A stretch of DNA of 64,000 bases, taken from assembly GCA_028278345.1 (NCBI GenBank), contig JANQEL010000100.1, positions 1-64,000 on the forward strand, read 5' to 3'. Below are positions 32,934 to 41,695 of the stretch, in pieces. The stretch's first letter is position 1; each line of letters starts with the position of its first letter. The stretch is from Myxococcota bacterium. GTDB lineage: Bacteria; Myxococcota_A; UBA9160; UBA4427. The notes under the pieces were generated by a model. That model was not told the DNA's origin and ran no database searches. It worked only from the letters and a program-made list of their open reading frames with translations. The position numbers and the translations under genes were made by a program.

Positions 32934-35900
32934 CGGTGCCGACCAGAGACAGGATCGCCTTGCAGAGGTGGTACTTGCTGAGACCCTGGAAGGTGTTTCC
33001 GCTCACGCTGCTGAACTCGACGAACGGAAGTTCGGACGCGAGATCACGTCGCGAAGCGCCGCGCCCCGACGTCCGCACGACCATGGGCGCGAGCGCGAAG
33101 AGTTGATCGGAGCATTCGATGCCCCATTTCATTTGCTGACGGTTGAGCATTTCGCTCACGCCCTCGTGGAGCACGATGACATCAGCCGAAGCGCCGAAGT
33201 CGATCGGCGTTAGCGGCGATTCGGAGTCGGACGTCGACGGCACGTGGACCGTGAGACCAACAGGCTTGCCCGAGGCCGGAAGCTCTCTTCGCTCGGACGG
33301 AGCGAAGCGCAGCCCGTCCATGTCCGATACGCGATTCGCCCCCTCGCGCTTGGCGAGGTCAGCGAGTTCGGCGGCCAGATACCACGGATCGAGTCCGTTT
33401 GGCGTCATCGAGTAGGTGGTGAAGATCCCGGCTCGCTGAAACTCGCGGGAGAGGTTGGAATAGAGACCGTGTCGCGGGTTGGTGGCAGCAAGGGCCACGC
33501 GTTCATCGACTACGACGACGTTCGTGAGGCAGCTCTCCACGAGCTGATAGACGAAGAACGCGAAGGAGAACTCATCCTGAGGCGGATTGCTCAAGGTCTG
33601 GAAGAGCCGGGGCGTATTGCTGCCGAACTCCTGGTGAAATCGCGGCCATTCCTCGTAGCCCAGGTAGTTGGTGTCTTCGAGGAGTTTGCCGTGATTTTCG
33701 AATACAAGATACGAACTCGATTCCCTGGCTGCGGCAGGTGAATCTTGTTCCGATTTGGCCGCTCTTCGTTCGCGCAAAAGGGCGTCGATGACATCGATCC
33801 TTTCGTCTTCGTCACCCGTCAACAAGCGAATGTCGGCAACGCTCGGTCCGGTCTCTCGGAATTTGCGAAGTGGCTCGTCCCAGAGGCCGTCTTCGTGCTC
33901 GTTCGGTCCACGCTCGAGGGAGATACAGAGGTTCCATTGGGGACTCGAAGGAGGAGGAGGCTTGCTGGCGCGGACCCACTCGTCGTAGAGGCGCAGGATC
34001 CATGCCTCCCAATCAAAGCAACCCAAGAAACCTTCGGCCTGATTTCCCGTGCCCGACGTCAAAACACTCGGAAGGTTCTCGATCCCCACTACGCGCACGC
34101 GTCTCGGCGGAATCCAGCCCGGCTTCCAGTTGTTCCGGTCCTCCTCCCACTGGGGTGCGGCTGCGTCGATGCGTTCCTGCCATGCCTGCACCTTGTCGGG
34201 CACGGTGACGATCATTAGTCGATAGGGCAGCTGCCGGTGATTCCGGCTGATTGCATCGATGATCTCTTCTGTTTCGTCCGCACGGGTTTCGAAGTACGCG
34301 CTGTAATCGATGATCGACGCCATGTACGCATTCTCGCGCGCCATCTCGTCCACGGTCGAGGAACGGCGAACGAAGTCTCCCACAACGACGCCACGGCGAC
34401 CGTTGTATACCAGGAGCCGCGGGCATTCGAAGTTCAGGTCGTAGGCGAGGAAACCCTTGCGTTCGACGCCATCGCCACACTCGTCGACGAGGCGTGGCTC
34501 GATCTTCGATCCCTGGGTCCCTGCCAGAAAGTCCGCACAAATCCGCACTTCCTTGAGGCCCATGGCCTTTTGATGGCCTTGCAAAGGGTCGTCACCAACC
34601 AAGGGGTCGAAGAGCGCCTTGCGGATGGACTCGAAGGCATCTTCACCCTCTTCAGTGTCACGATCGATCTCTGAAAGATTGTCCCAGAAAGTGACAGTCG
34701 TAGTTCGGTCTTCATCGCGCCAACAACGAATGTGGAGGATGTAACCGTCATCTCTGGCGCGATCCGAGCTTCCGTATTTGGCGCTGTTTCGCACGATGTT
34801 CTCGAGGAACGCGTACATCGCCTGGGCGCCGATGGTCCCGCCCGGAACGGCTACGAGGTAGTCCTCGGGCGCCTCGCGACGTTGCCCGGAATCCGTTTTG
34901 GCCATCCAGTCGAAGCTCGATGGGACACCTTCATAATCGCGATCGGTTTCGGCATCGGCGGGGAAGTCTTCACCTGGAACAGCGGTGTGGGTCCACTCAC
35001 CGTCTTGGTTGTGCCATCGCACGCTGATCTGATCGCGTTCGACCGTGGGCCCGATGTCGGCAATGATGTTGTCGAGAAGCGTCGTTTGCGCCAACAATCC
35101 GCCCAACAGATCCTTCACGAGGAAGAGCGGCTCGGGCGTTCCGGCACTCATTCCGATCGCGCGCGCTATGTAATCGAGCCGCGCTTGAAAGAAGTTCATT
35201 AGGGTCGAGAGTCGCTTGCGCGGAGCGCCAGGATCGATTCCAAGCGAGTGAGCGAGCCGGGGACTCGCGAGCACGTGACTGCCGTCGACGTGCGAAAAGT
35301 TGCGCGACATGATGGCGGCCCGAACCGACTTCGCCTCGGATTCACGCAGGACACGCATTCGAAGGTAGTCCTCGTAGCCTGCTGCGACTTCTCTGACCGC
35401 TTTCATGGTTGCGCGAATGTCGGCCACCGGATCGTCGCCTGTCATTTCGAAGATGCCAAAGAACAACGAGGTCGTTCGCTCGACGAAGTCGGACCAATGC
35501 GGGTAGACCCACAGGACGATTTTCTGCGAGTACATCAACTGCCTGAGAAAGACGTACTTGCGCGCTTTGTCCACGGTCGAGAGGGGCGGCTCGAGCCGGA
35601 AGGCCTCGCAGAACGTTGCCCAATCCTCATTGGAAACGACTGCATCGGCGGGCCCCTCCAACGCGCTGGCGATCTCTCGGGCCGGGAACGCAGGAACCTG
35701 GTTGTGTCTCTGTGGATCCTGGAGAGCTTCGAACGGGTCCGGGATCTTCGACCATTCCTTCCAGAAAGTGCGAACGGAGTCGCGGTGCTCGTCGAGCTTT
35801 TCCCGTGTACTGCGCAGCTCGTCCTCTTTGATCAGCGCCTGCACCGTGCTCATCGCTTCATCGCCGTTGGCCAGCTGATCTTTGATCATCAAGTCGGTGG

Positions 35901-37227
35901 TCAGAGCGAATTGCAGATAGGCAGCGTCTTCCGCACTCCCGACGGGAATGATCTGCATCTGCGCATCGGGATTCGCGAACAGGGTGCCGCGCGCCAATTC
36001 GTCATTGAGGAAGAGGGGATACATCGCCGCCGCCGCGACGCATGAACTGTCCGGGATTTCGCTCGACCTGCCGAATTGCTGCATTCGCTCCACTTCGCGG
36101 TCGGAAAAGTAGGACCGAATCGATTCGGCGCCGTTCATCGACGGAGCGGGCTTGAACAACGCCGAAAGGTAGGTGAGGGAATCTGATCCGCGGTAGATCG
36201 AGCGGAGCGAATCCTTGAAGGGCTCGACCTCCTCACGCAGGGGTCGCTCCCCGCCGGCTCGGAAAACTGGCGCCGACGTCGGGCAATCCCACAGTTCTGC
36301 TGCTCGGCCGGTGGCCGCGATGACCATCCGATTGAATATCGCGGCAACGTGAGGTTCGTTCGGGTGAATCGTGACGACGGCAGATCGCTCGTCCGCGAGT
36401 TGTCGTAGATGCTCGAGATAGGCGTTCAACCAGTGGACGCAATCATCGTCGAGTTCGTTGGTACGAAAGAAGTAGCGGCCGAACGCAGCGCACTCTCTAT
36501 CATTCGACGGAACGCGAAACGGAACGACCTCCTCGGATTCGGTCAATGGAAAGTGGCCGAGGAGACCGTCGCGAACGTCCTCCGCAGAGATCTGGTCGAA
36601 ATCCAGATCGGGCCGATTCGGCCCGAAGATCTGCGAAGCCGCTTGTTCGTCGAACTTCGCTTGCCGCTCATCGGAAAAGCGGCTCCCGTGGTAGAGGTGA
36701 AACGCCCCGTACCTGCGTTCGAGAAGTCGCTGCAACCAATCCCCGACGATCGCCCGAACGTGCAAGTGGTTGGGGACTTCTTCCGATCGTTCCCTCACCT
36801 CATCCTGGAGAGGTGACGCAAGACCGTTGAATGAGAAGATTAGATCGAAGGGCGGATCTTCGTCCGAGCGAGCTTTCAGCCAATCGGAAAAAGTCGTAGT
36901 CGAGTGGCAGACTTCGAGATTCGTAAAGTTGTAGTCCTGAAGCGCGATGTTCTCGTTGAAAGCAGGATCGACGGTCGTCGCATGGACCTTCCGGTGGTTG
37001 TCTCTTCCCCAAGAGGAGATCTCGGCCGCAAGCTCCCGGGTCCAGATTCCACAGCCGATGTCGATCACTCGAATCGGCGTGTCTGAGTCGGGTCGAATTC
37101 GCGCATAGTGATCGAGAGCATCGAGAAAGAAGATCTTCCGCCCGGTACTCAGCCCGCCTTTCTCGCGAACGTAGAGCGGGTCATAGCCGAGGTAATAGTT
37201 CTGAGCCCATTCATAGCCGGGGGTCAT
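32926..37227 (-). CDS. Giant methyltransferase-like/histidine-kinase-like sensor protein
   Basis: A 1433-aa cytoplasmic protein. Residues 51-61 hold RVIDIGCGIW, a SAM-methyltransferase motif I, followed by a Rossmann-like region to about 135. A long helical middle leads to MSRNFSHVDGSHVL (640-653), resembling a dimerisation/phosphoacceptor H-box with His646. A GHKL ATPase region follows: N-box ENIVRNSAKYG (809-819), FWDNLSE in place of the D-x-G box, and GHQKAMGLKEVRICADFLAG (884-903). The C-terminal 500 residues include ADVIVLHEGVSEML and PMVVRTSGRG, unassigned. The H-box plus GHKL supports an atypical histidine kinase or ATPase switch. No receiver protein is adjacent; the coupled 922-aa gene is the obvious partner. 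The locus lies between repeat copies, indicating acquisition as a cassette. Confidence 0.75.
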   Translation of the reverse strand: MTPGYEWAQNYYLGYDPLYVREKGGLSTGRKIFFLDALDHYARIRPDSDTPIRVIDIGCGIWTRELAAEISSWGRDNHRKVHATTVDPAFNENIALQDYNFTNLEVCHSTTTFSDWLKARSDEDPPFDLIFSFNGLASPLQDEVRERSEEVPNHLHVRAIVGDWLQRLLERRYGAFHLYHGSRFSDERQAKFDEQAASQIFGPNRPDLDFDQISAEDVRDGLLGHFPLTESEEVVPFRVPSNDRECAAFGRYFFRTNELDDDCVHWLNAYLEHLRQLADERSAVVTIHPNEPHVAAIFNRMVIAATGRAAELWDCPTSAPVFRAGGERPLREEVEPFKDSLRSIYRGSDSLTYLSALFKPAPSMNGAESIRSYFSDREVERMQQFGRSSEIPDSSCVAAAAMYPLFLNDELARGTLFANPDAQMQIIPVGSAEDAAYLQFALTTDLMIKDQLANGDEAMSTVQALIKEDELRSTREKLDEHRDSVRTFWKEWSKIPDPFEALQDPQRHNQVPAFPAREIASALEGPADAVVSNEDWATFCEAFRLEPPLSTVDKARKYVFLRQLMYSQKIVLWVYPHWSDFVERTTSLFFGIFEMTGDDPVADIRATMKAVREVAAGYEDYLRMRVLRESEAKSVRAAIMSRNFSHVDGSHVLASPRLAHSLGIDPGAPRKRLSTLMNFFQARLDYIARAIGMSAGTPEPLFLVKDLLGGLLAQTTLLDNIIADIGPTVERDQISVRWHNQDGEWTHTAVPGEDFPADAETDRDYEGVPSSFDWMAKTDSGQRREAPEDYLVAVPGGTIGAQAMYAFLENIVRNSAKYGSSDRARDDGYILHIRCWRDEDRTTTVTFWDNLSEIDRDTEEGEDAFESIRKALFDPLVGDDPLQGHQKAMGLKEVRICADFLAGTQGSKIEPRLVDECGDGVERKGFLAYDLNFECPRLLVYNGRRGVVVGDFVRRSSTVDEMARENAYMASIIDYSAYFETRADETEEIIDAISRNHRQLPYRLMIVTVPDKVQAWQERIDAAAPQWEEDRNNWKPGWIPPRRVRVVGIENLPSVLTSGTGNQAEGFLGCFDWEAWILRLYDEWVRASKPPPPSSPQWNLCISLERGPNEHEDGLWDEPLRKFRETGPSVADIRLLTGDEDERIDVIDALLRERRAAKSEQDSPAAARESSSYLVFENHGKLLEDTNYLGYEEWPRFHQEFGSNTPRLFQTLSNPPQDEFSFAFFVYQLVESCLTNVVVVDERVALAATNPRHGLYSNLSREFQRAGIFTTYSMTPNGLDPWYLAAELADLAKREGANRVSDMDGLRFAPSERRELPASGKPVGLTVHVPSTSDSESPLTPIDFGASADVIVLHEGVSEMLNRQQMKWGIECSDQLFALAPMVVRTSGRGASRRDLASELPFVEFSSVSGNTFQGLSKYHLCKAILSLVGTDG

Positions 37228-37671
37228 TTGACTGGCGTCCTCATCATTCCCGTCGATGGTCTTCGGCTCGAAACGAAGCGGCCAGCGACTCTAAGCTTCT
37301 TGTATCCGCATATTCAAGTCGAAATCGAGACAGTTCCAGATCTGAATTAAGGCATTCCCTACCGGAGGCTCTACCGCGGTTCGGCCTTCAGCGTATGCAC
37401 GGAAATCGCACTAGCGATCCGCTCGCAAAGTGCGACCGGGACGTCGTGGTTCGCGACCAGATACGGCGAAGAGTGATGATGCCGCTGTGGATGGTGCACG
37501 TAGTCAGACTGGATGGCGGTGGGTAGAGTCTGGTAACCCCATTTCGACCAGAGGGCCCTGAATGAACAAACCAGCTAGAACGCAGCACGAGGCGGTGAAC
37601 CAAGCCCACTTACTCGCCACTCGCCGCTACTCAAAGGAGAAGTTCTGGTATGCCCGCTCGGAAGGTTGTCG
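37228..37671. other. Inter-cassette spacer with repeat copy 2 and no clear gene
   Basis: This 444-bp region separates cassette I from cassette II. It holds repeat copy 2, a short leftward frame ending near 37378, and a 37-codon rightward frame at 37561 (MNKPARTQHEAVNQAHLLA). Neither has a recognised family or ribosome-binding site and both look like remnants. Confidence 0.5.
37507..37533 (+). repeat. Dispersed repeat, copy 2 (truncated)
   Basis: The 27 bases from GACTGGATGGCGGTGGGTAG match the start of copy 1 with two differences and are in the same orientation; similarity stops after GAGTCTGG. It lies between the kinase/channel pair and the cyclase cassette. Confidence 0.7.
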
Positions 37672-37953
37672 CTAATTTCGCCCGGGCCGCCCTTTCTCGT
37701 CATCTGATTCATCATCGCGAATCAAGATGTCCTGACGAGCTTCACCGGGCGGTTCGATGGTGGTTTCCTGGCTGACAGACCATCCCGTAGGGAGCCGATC
37801 CTGCAATGCGCGTGCTGCTTCGTTGGTGCCAGCCACTAGGATGGCGTGGCGTATCTCTTCATCGACGATCGTGAGCCCGACTTCCGCCGCCACATCCCGC
37901 AATCGGGCAGGCAGGCTCTCCTTCGTTCTCGAGAACAGGATGAAGCGGGTCAT
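37672..37953 (-). CDS. Small protein resembling a stand-alone subtilase propeptide/I9 inhibitor
   Basis: A 93-aa acidic protein, MTRFILFSRTKESLPARL, with AEVGLTIVDEEIRHAILVAG, an alternating strand-helix-strand pattern like peptidase-inhibitor I9 domains. The neighbouring subtilase begins with a similar short strand (RQFILLPRDGL). It lies six bases after the subtilase stop, in the same operon. A chaperone or inhibitor role for the protease is inferred from this pattern and position; sequence similarity is weak and the protein could be something else. Confidence 0.55.
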   Translation of the reverse strand: MTRFILFSRTKESLPARLRDVAAEVGLTIVDEEIRHAILVAGTNEAARALQDRLPTGWSVSQETTIEPPGEARQDILIRDDESDDEKGRPGRN

Positions 37954-37959
37954 GATCGG

Positions 37960-39447
37960 TCACACCGCATTCGGATCCGGCAGACCGTAGCCCTCGCTGA
38001 TGTTGCCGAATCCACGCCTGACACCATTGGATTGTAGCAACCTTTCGATTGCGTCCGAGCGAGCCCGGTCTCGAGGCATCGCGAGGATCGTCGGGTCTTG
38101 GGAAAGCAATGACGCGGCCGCGCCAGCCACCACTGGCGCCGCCATCGATGTACCACTCATCGGGCCGAATTGATTGCCGGGAAGGGTCGAAAGGACGCCC
38201 ACACCGAGGCCTGTCAACGCAGTCTGCGGGCCGACGTTCGAGAACGAAGCCAGGAACTCCTTCGAGTCCACTGCGCTGTGCGGGGGGCGCTCGACGTCGC
38301 CTTCGGGAAGAGAACCCACCGGAAATGTGTCGACGTGGCCCATCGCACTTACCGCGGTCGCCCCCTGATAGGCGGCCGGATAGCTGATCGGCTTGCGACC
38401 GTCGTTTCCCGAAGCAACGACGACCAGCATGCCCTGCTGGCGGGCATCTTCGATTGCTTCCTGAACGATCTGGTCGTACGGACCGCCTCCGAGGCTCAGG
38501 TTCACGATGTCGCATCCATCGGATGCCGCTCGAATCATCGCCTTGAGAATCGCGTAGTTCGTTGCTCCTCCGCTCGCCGGAAACACGCGGTATGCGCCGA
38601 TGCGAACGCCGGGTGATACACCGCGAAGACCCGTGGGCGGAGCCCCATTCGAGCCAATGAGACCCGCTACGTGCGTGCCGTGTCCGCGCGGATCCTGATA
38701 GTTGGCAGAGGGCTCACCGGTCACCGTATTGGCCCCTGCGACAATGTTCAAATCGCCGTGCGGGCCGACTCCCGTATCCAGTACGCCGACCGTCACGTTC
38801 CGGCTGCTGTCGAAGCTCGTCGCTCCGTAATAGCGCCGCACGGCATCGGTGTAGGACAAATCCACGGGCTCGATATCGATCGAGATCGCAGCATCCGTCT
38901 GGAGATTGGATCGGAACGCCCCCCAGTAGCCTGGGGGAGCGTACGCGTACAGCCTTTCGATCGTGCCGGAAGTGAGTTGAACACTCACGGAGCCGCTCGC
39001 GTCGGTCGTCCCCGCACCACCTCGGCGGGTCGAAAAGTCGGTGAAGGCCACGATTCGAGTGTCGGCGAGAGGGGCGCCCGTGGTCGAATCGGTGCACGTG
39101 AATGTCACGGTCGTCAGACTCGAGGTGGGAGTCAAGATCTCCCCGGCGACCTGCAACTCGGGATCGGGCGGATCGTAGGTGACGATGGGAACCGCGCGTA
39201 CGGGCGAATCCGGCGCATTGGCGATTCGCTCGGCATCTTCATCATCCATTTCGATCAGCTTCGGTCCATCTTCTCGAATGGTGTCGATGATGTTCATTCC
39301 ACCGGACCCATCGCCCGAGAGACTCGCCCGTTGCGGTTCGTTCAGACTGCTTGCGATGGGCATCGAGGCGAACAGGGACATTGCGGACTCGTTCGTTGCA
39401 ATGAGTCCGTCGCGCGGAAGAAGGATGAACTGACGAATCTCGGACAT
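37960..39447 (-). CDS. Subtilisin-like serine protease (S8) without signal peptide
   Basis: A 495-aa protease. The catalytic triad is Asp224 (VGVLDTGVGPHGD), His256 (RGHGTHVAG) and Ser434 (SGTSMAAPVVAG), with oxyanion Asn348 in ASGNDG, so it should be active. The N-terminal 95 residues resemble a short propeptide region (FILLPRDGL ... VRAVPIVTYDP). Residues about 100-190 form a carboxypeptidase-regulatory-like beta domain (LTTVTFTCTDSTTGAPLADT). No Sec or Tat signal is visible from ATG 39447, which is unusual and suggests an intracellular or non-classically released enzyme. A perfect Crp-type palindrome (39529-39544) lies 82 bases upstream, shared with the divergent oxidoreductase/cyclase operon. 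Confidence 0.92.
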   Translation of the reverse strand: MSEIRQFILLPRDGLIATNESAMSLFASMPIASSLNEPQRASLSGDGSGGMNIIDTIREDGPKLIEMDDEDAERIANAPDSPVRAVPIVTYDPPDPELQVAGEILTPTSSLTTVTFTCTDSTTGAPLADTRIVAFTDFSTRRGGAGTTDASGSVSVQLTSGTIERLYAYAPPGYWGAFRSNLQTDAAISIDIEPVDLSYTDAVRRYYGATSFDSSRNVTVGVLDTGVGPHGDLNIVAGANTVTGEPSANYQDPRGHGTHVAGLIGSNGAPPTGLRGVSPGVRIGAYRVFPASGGATNYAILKAMIRAASDGCDIVNLSLGGGPYDQIVQEAIEDARQQGMLVVVASGNDGRKPISYPAAYQGATAVSAMGHVDTFPVGSLPEGDVERPPHSAVDSKEFLASFSNVGPQTALTGLGVGVLSTLPGNQFGPMSGTSMAAPVVAGAAASLLSQDPTILAMPRDRARSDAIERLLQSNGVRRGFGNISEGYGLPDPNAV

Positions 39448-39528
39448 GGCATGCTCCAGTCGAGTGCGAGTTGAAGGGGTGGATCCCTCGAATACGCAAC
39501 CAACCTAAAGCGAGCAAGCAGCCCGCGC

Positions 39529-39544
39529 TGTGAAACGTTTCACA
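39529..39544. promoter_or_regulatory. Crp-type palindrome TGTGAAACGTTTCACA
   Basis: A perfect 16-bp palindrome fitting the TGTGA-N6-TCACA Crp consensus, in the spacer between the divergent subtilase (start 39447) and FAD oxidoreductase (start 39694). Nearly identical sites are at 47439 and 48279. Control by the Crp-family protein encoded at 47486 is inferred. Confidence 0.75.
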
Positions 39545-39693
39545 TCTGCACGATTCGCTTCGATCATGACAAAACGAACCGGATGATGTGTGCAGGATTC
39601 GTGCGGCGTCTCGATTCGATGGACTCATGCATCCACCTTCCGAGCGACGCTTATCCATGTCATGATTGTTCAAGGTTGAGGCGGAGGTGCGGA

Positions 39694-41691
39694 ATGGGCA
39701 AGAAGGTGGCGATTCTCGGTGGAGGCATGGGTGCACTCGCGGCAGCCTTCGAAGCGAGCGCTGATCCGGAGAACGAAGTCGACGTTTATCAATTGGGTTG
39801 GCGTCTGGGCGGCAAGTGCGCAGCGGGGAGGAATCCGGCGCCCCAGCACGGCAACCGCATCGAAGAGCACGGTTTGCACGTGTGGGCCGGGTTCTACCAC
39901 GATGCGGGCAGGCTCTTGAGAGCTTGCTTCAGCGAGCTGCAGACACAAGAGGGAACCGGACCGACCTGGGGAGATGCATTCGATCCCCTGGATCACTTCT
40001 CTCTCTACGACGAGTCGAACGGCACCTGGGAACGTTGGCCCATCGACATGCCCCGCCGCGACGGACTACCAGGTGATGGGGGTCTGCTCGAGAGTCCCGG
40101 TGCACTAGTACGCGAACTCATCAGGGCAATGAAGGCTCTCTTCGACTATTGGATCGACAGCAAGGATGCCGGCGCAACTCCATTCGCAGATGCGATATCT
40201 GTCGGCACCACCGCGCTCGATCGTGCGGCTACACGCATCAGTGAGTTCGGCAAACCCGACAGCTCGTTCGATCAAGCGCAGAGCACATTGGCCATCACGG
40301 AGATCGAGTCCTTTCTACAGCAACTCGATACGATCGAACCGCAGTCGGGTGCCCACGAGGCGATCGGCGATCCAGATCGACGCTTCTTCAAGGCGGTCCT
40401 CCAGGTCGGCGGGGTCATCGCCAAGGGACTGATTCGCGACATGGTTCCGCTCTTTGGATTCGAGTCGATCGACGACATCGAGGTGCGAGCCTGGCTGCGC
40501 AGGCACGGGGCTTCGGAGGAACTCATCGCCTCGCCCCTCGTGCGCGGCGGGTACGACTACGTATTCGGTTACAAGGACGGCGATACGGCACAACCGTCGA
40601 TCGCAGCCGGAACCGCGGTGAAGGGGACCTTGCGGATGGTCCTCGACTACCGCGGGGCCTTCTTCTGGCGGATGAAGGGCTCGATGGCCGAAGTCGTGAT
40701 CTCTCCGATCTACCGTGCGCTCAAGCGAAGGGCAGTGAAGTTCCACTTCTTTCATCGGGTCGACGAACTCGTTCCGGACGATCAGGGCCGGATCATCGAA
40801 CGAGTCAAGATCGGGGTCCAGGCCAAGCTAAAGGCAGGTCCCGAGCATGCGGACGAGTACGACCCCCTCCTGCCGGGCTCGGACCGCTGGCCGATTGAAC
40901 CCCGGTTCGAATTGCTCGATCTCGACGACCAGCCTCACCGTCGGCAACTCGACTACGAGAGCAACCACCTCCAGCAGCACGATGTCGATGCGGTCGAGCT
41001 CGTTGCAGGTGAAGACTTCGACGCACTCGTGCTCGGAATCCCCGTGAGCGCTCTCGGGCGGATCTGCGAACGGCTGGTCAACCAGAAAACCGAGTGGCAC
41101 GCGATGGTCGCGGGAATGAAGGCCACTCGAACGCTTGGGGTGCAGATCTGGTTCAATCGCACGACCGCCGAACTCGGGTTTCCGGTCGCGGGCTCGATTG
41201 TCACCGCCTATGAACAACCGCTCGCCACCTGGGCCGATCTCAGTCATCTCGACGCAGTCGAGGATTGGCCGGACGGCACCGGGCCGAAATCGACCGCGTA
41301 CTTCTGCCAGGCGATGCCAGCGGACGTGCCGGCGACGACCGACTGGCTCCGGCAAACGACCCGCCGTTGGCTGGACGACCATGCCGCAACGCTCTGGCCG
41401 AATGCCGTCGTCGACGGCGGGTTCGACTACTCGGTCCTCTACGATCCGAGCGATCGCGATGGTCCCGAGCGGCTCGACTTTCAGTACATGCGAGTCAACA
41501 CGCGAGACCATGAACTCTACGTGCAGAACGCACCCGATATGGTGAAGCTCAGGATGGAGGCAGATGATTCGGGCTATCGCAACCTGTTCCTCGCGGGTGA
41601 TTGGGTGATCAGCGACCTGAATGCGGGGGCCGTCGAAGCGGCCGTCGAAACCGGAGTGCGAGCAGCCAAGGCGGCAGTACGAACGAAATAG
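39694..41691 (+). CDS. FAD-dependent NAD(P)-binding oxidoreductase (amine oxidase/phytoene desaturase-like)
   Basis: A 665-aa flavoprotein, ATG 39694 with GGAGGTG upstream. The FAD dinucleotide fingerprint is VAILGGGMGALAAAFEA near the N-terminus, followed by WRLGGKCAAGRN and HGLHVWAGFYHDAGRLL. The C-terminal FAD-closing motif is YRNLFLAGDWV with a final helix AGAVEAAVETGVRAA. This is the layout of desaturase/dehydroxylase-type enzymes (phytoene or hydroxysqualene-like); at 665 aa it is longer than most. It is first gene of an operon with the adenylyl cyclase, four bases ahead of it, and stands behind a Crp-type site. Substrate is unknown; a lipid or isoprenoid is plausible. Confidence 0.85.
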   Translation: MGKKVAILGGGMGALAAAFEASADPENEVDVYQLGWRLGGKCAAGRNPAPQHGNRIEEHGLHVWAGFYHDAGRLLRACFSELQTQEGTGPTWGDAFDPLDHFSLYDESNGTWERWPIDMPRRDGLPGDGGLLESPGALVRELIRAMKALFDYWIDSKDAGATPFADAISVGTTALDRAATRISEFGKPDSSFDQAQSTLAITEIESFLQQLDTIEPQSGAHEAIGDPDRRFFKAVLQVGGVIAKGLIRDMVPLFGFESIDDIEVRAWLRRHGASEELIASPLVRGGYDYVFGYKDGDTAQPSIAAGTAVKGTLRMVLDYRGAFFWRMKGSMAEVVISPIYRALKRRAVKFHFFHRVDELVPDDQGRIIERVKIGVQAKLKAGPEHADEYDPLLPGSDRWPIEPRFELLDLDDQPHRRQLDYESNHLQQHDVDAVELVAGEDFDALVLGIPVSALGRICERLVNQKTEWHAMVAGMKATRTLGVQIWFNRTTAELGFPVAGSIVTAYEQPLATWADLSHLDAVEDWPDGTGPKSTAYFCQAMPADVPATTDWLRQTTRRWLDDHAATLWPNAVVDGGFDYSVLYDPSDRDGPERLDFQYMRVNTRDHELYVQNAPDMVKLRMEADDSGYRNLFLAGDWVISDLNAGAVEAAVETGVRAAKAAVRTK

Positions 41692-41695
41692 CTCT

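Noticed and set aside
32926-37227. Cassette I as a Detocs-type two-component defence system
   Set aside because: No receiver-domain protein with the Detocs layout is visible and the partner is a membrane protein; similarity is only at the level of a kinase-like sensor.
39529-39544. GAAACGTTTC palindrome as a PsrA/FadR-like fatty-acid operator
   Set aside because: The core is similar, but the flanking TGTGA/TCACA and the adjacent Crp and cyclase genes make a Crp site more likely. Not fully excluded.
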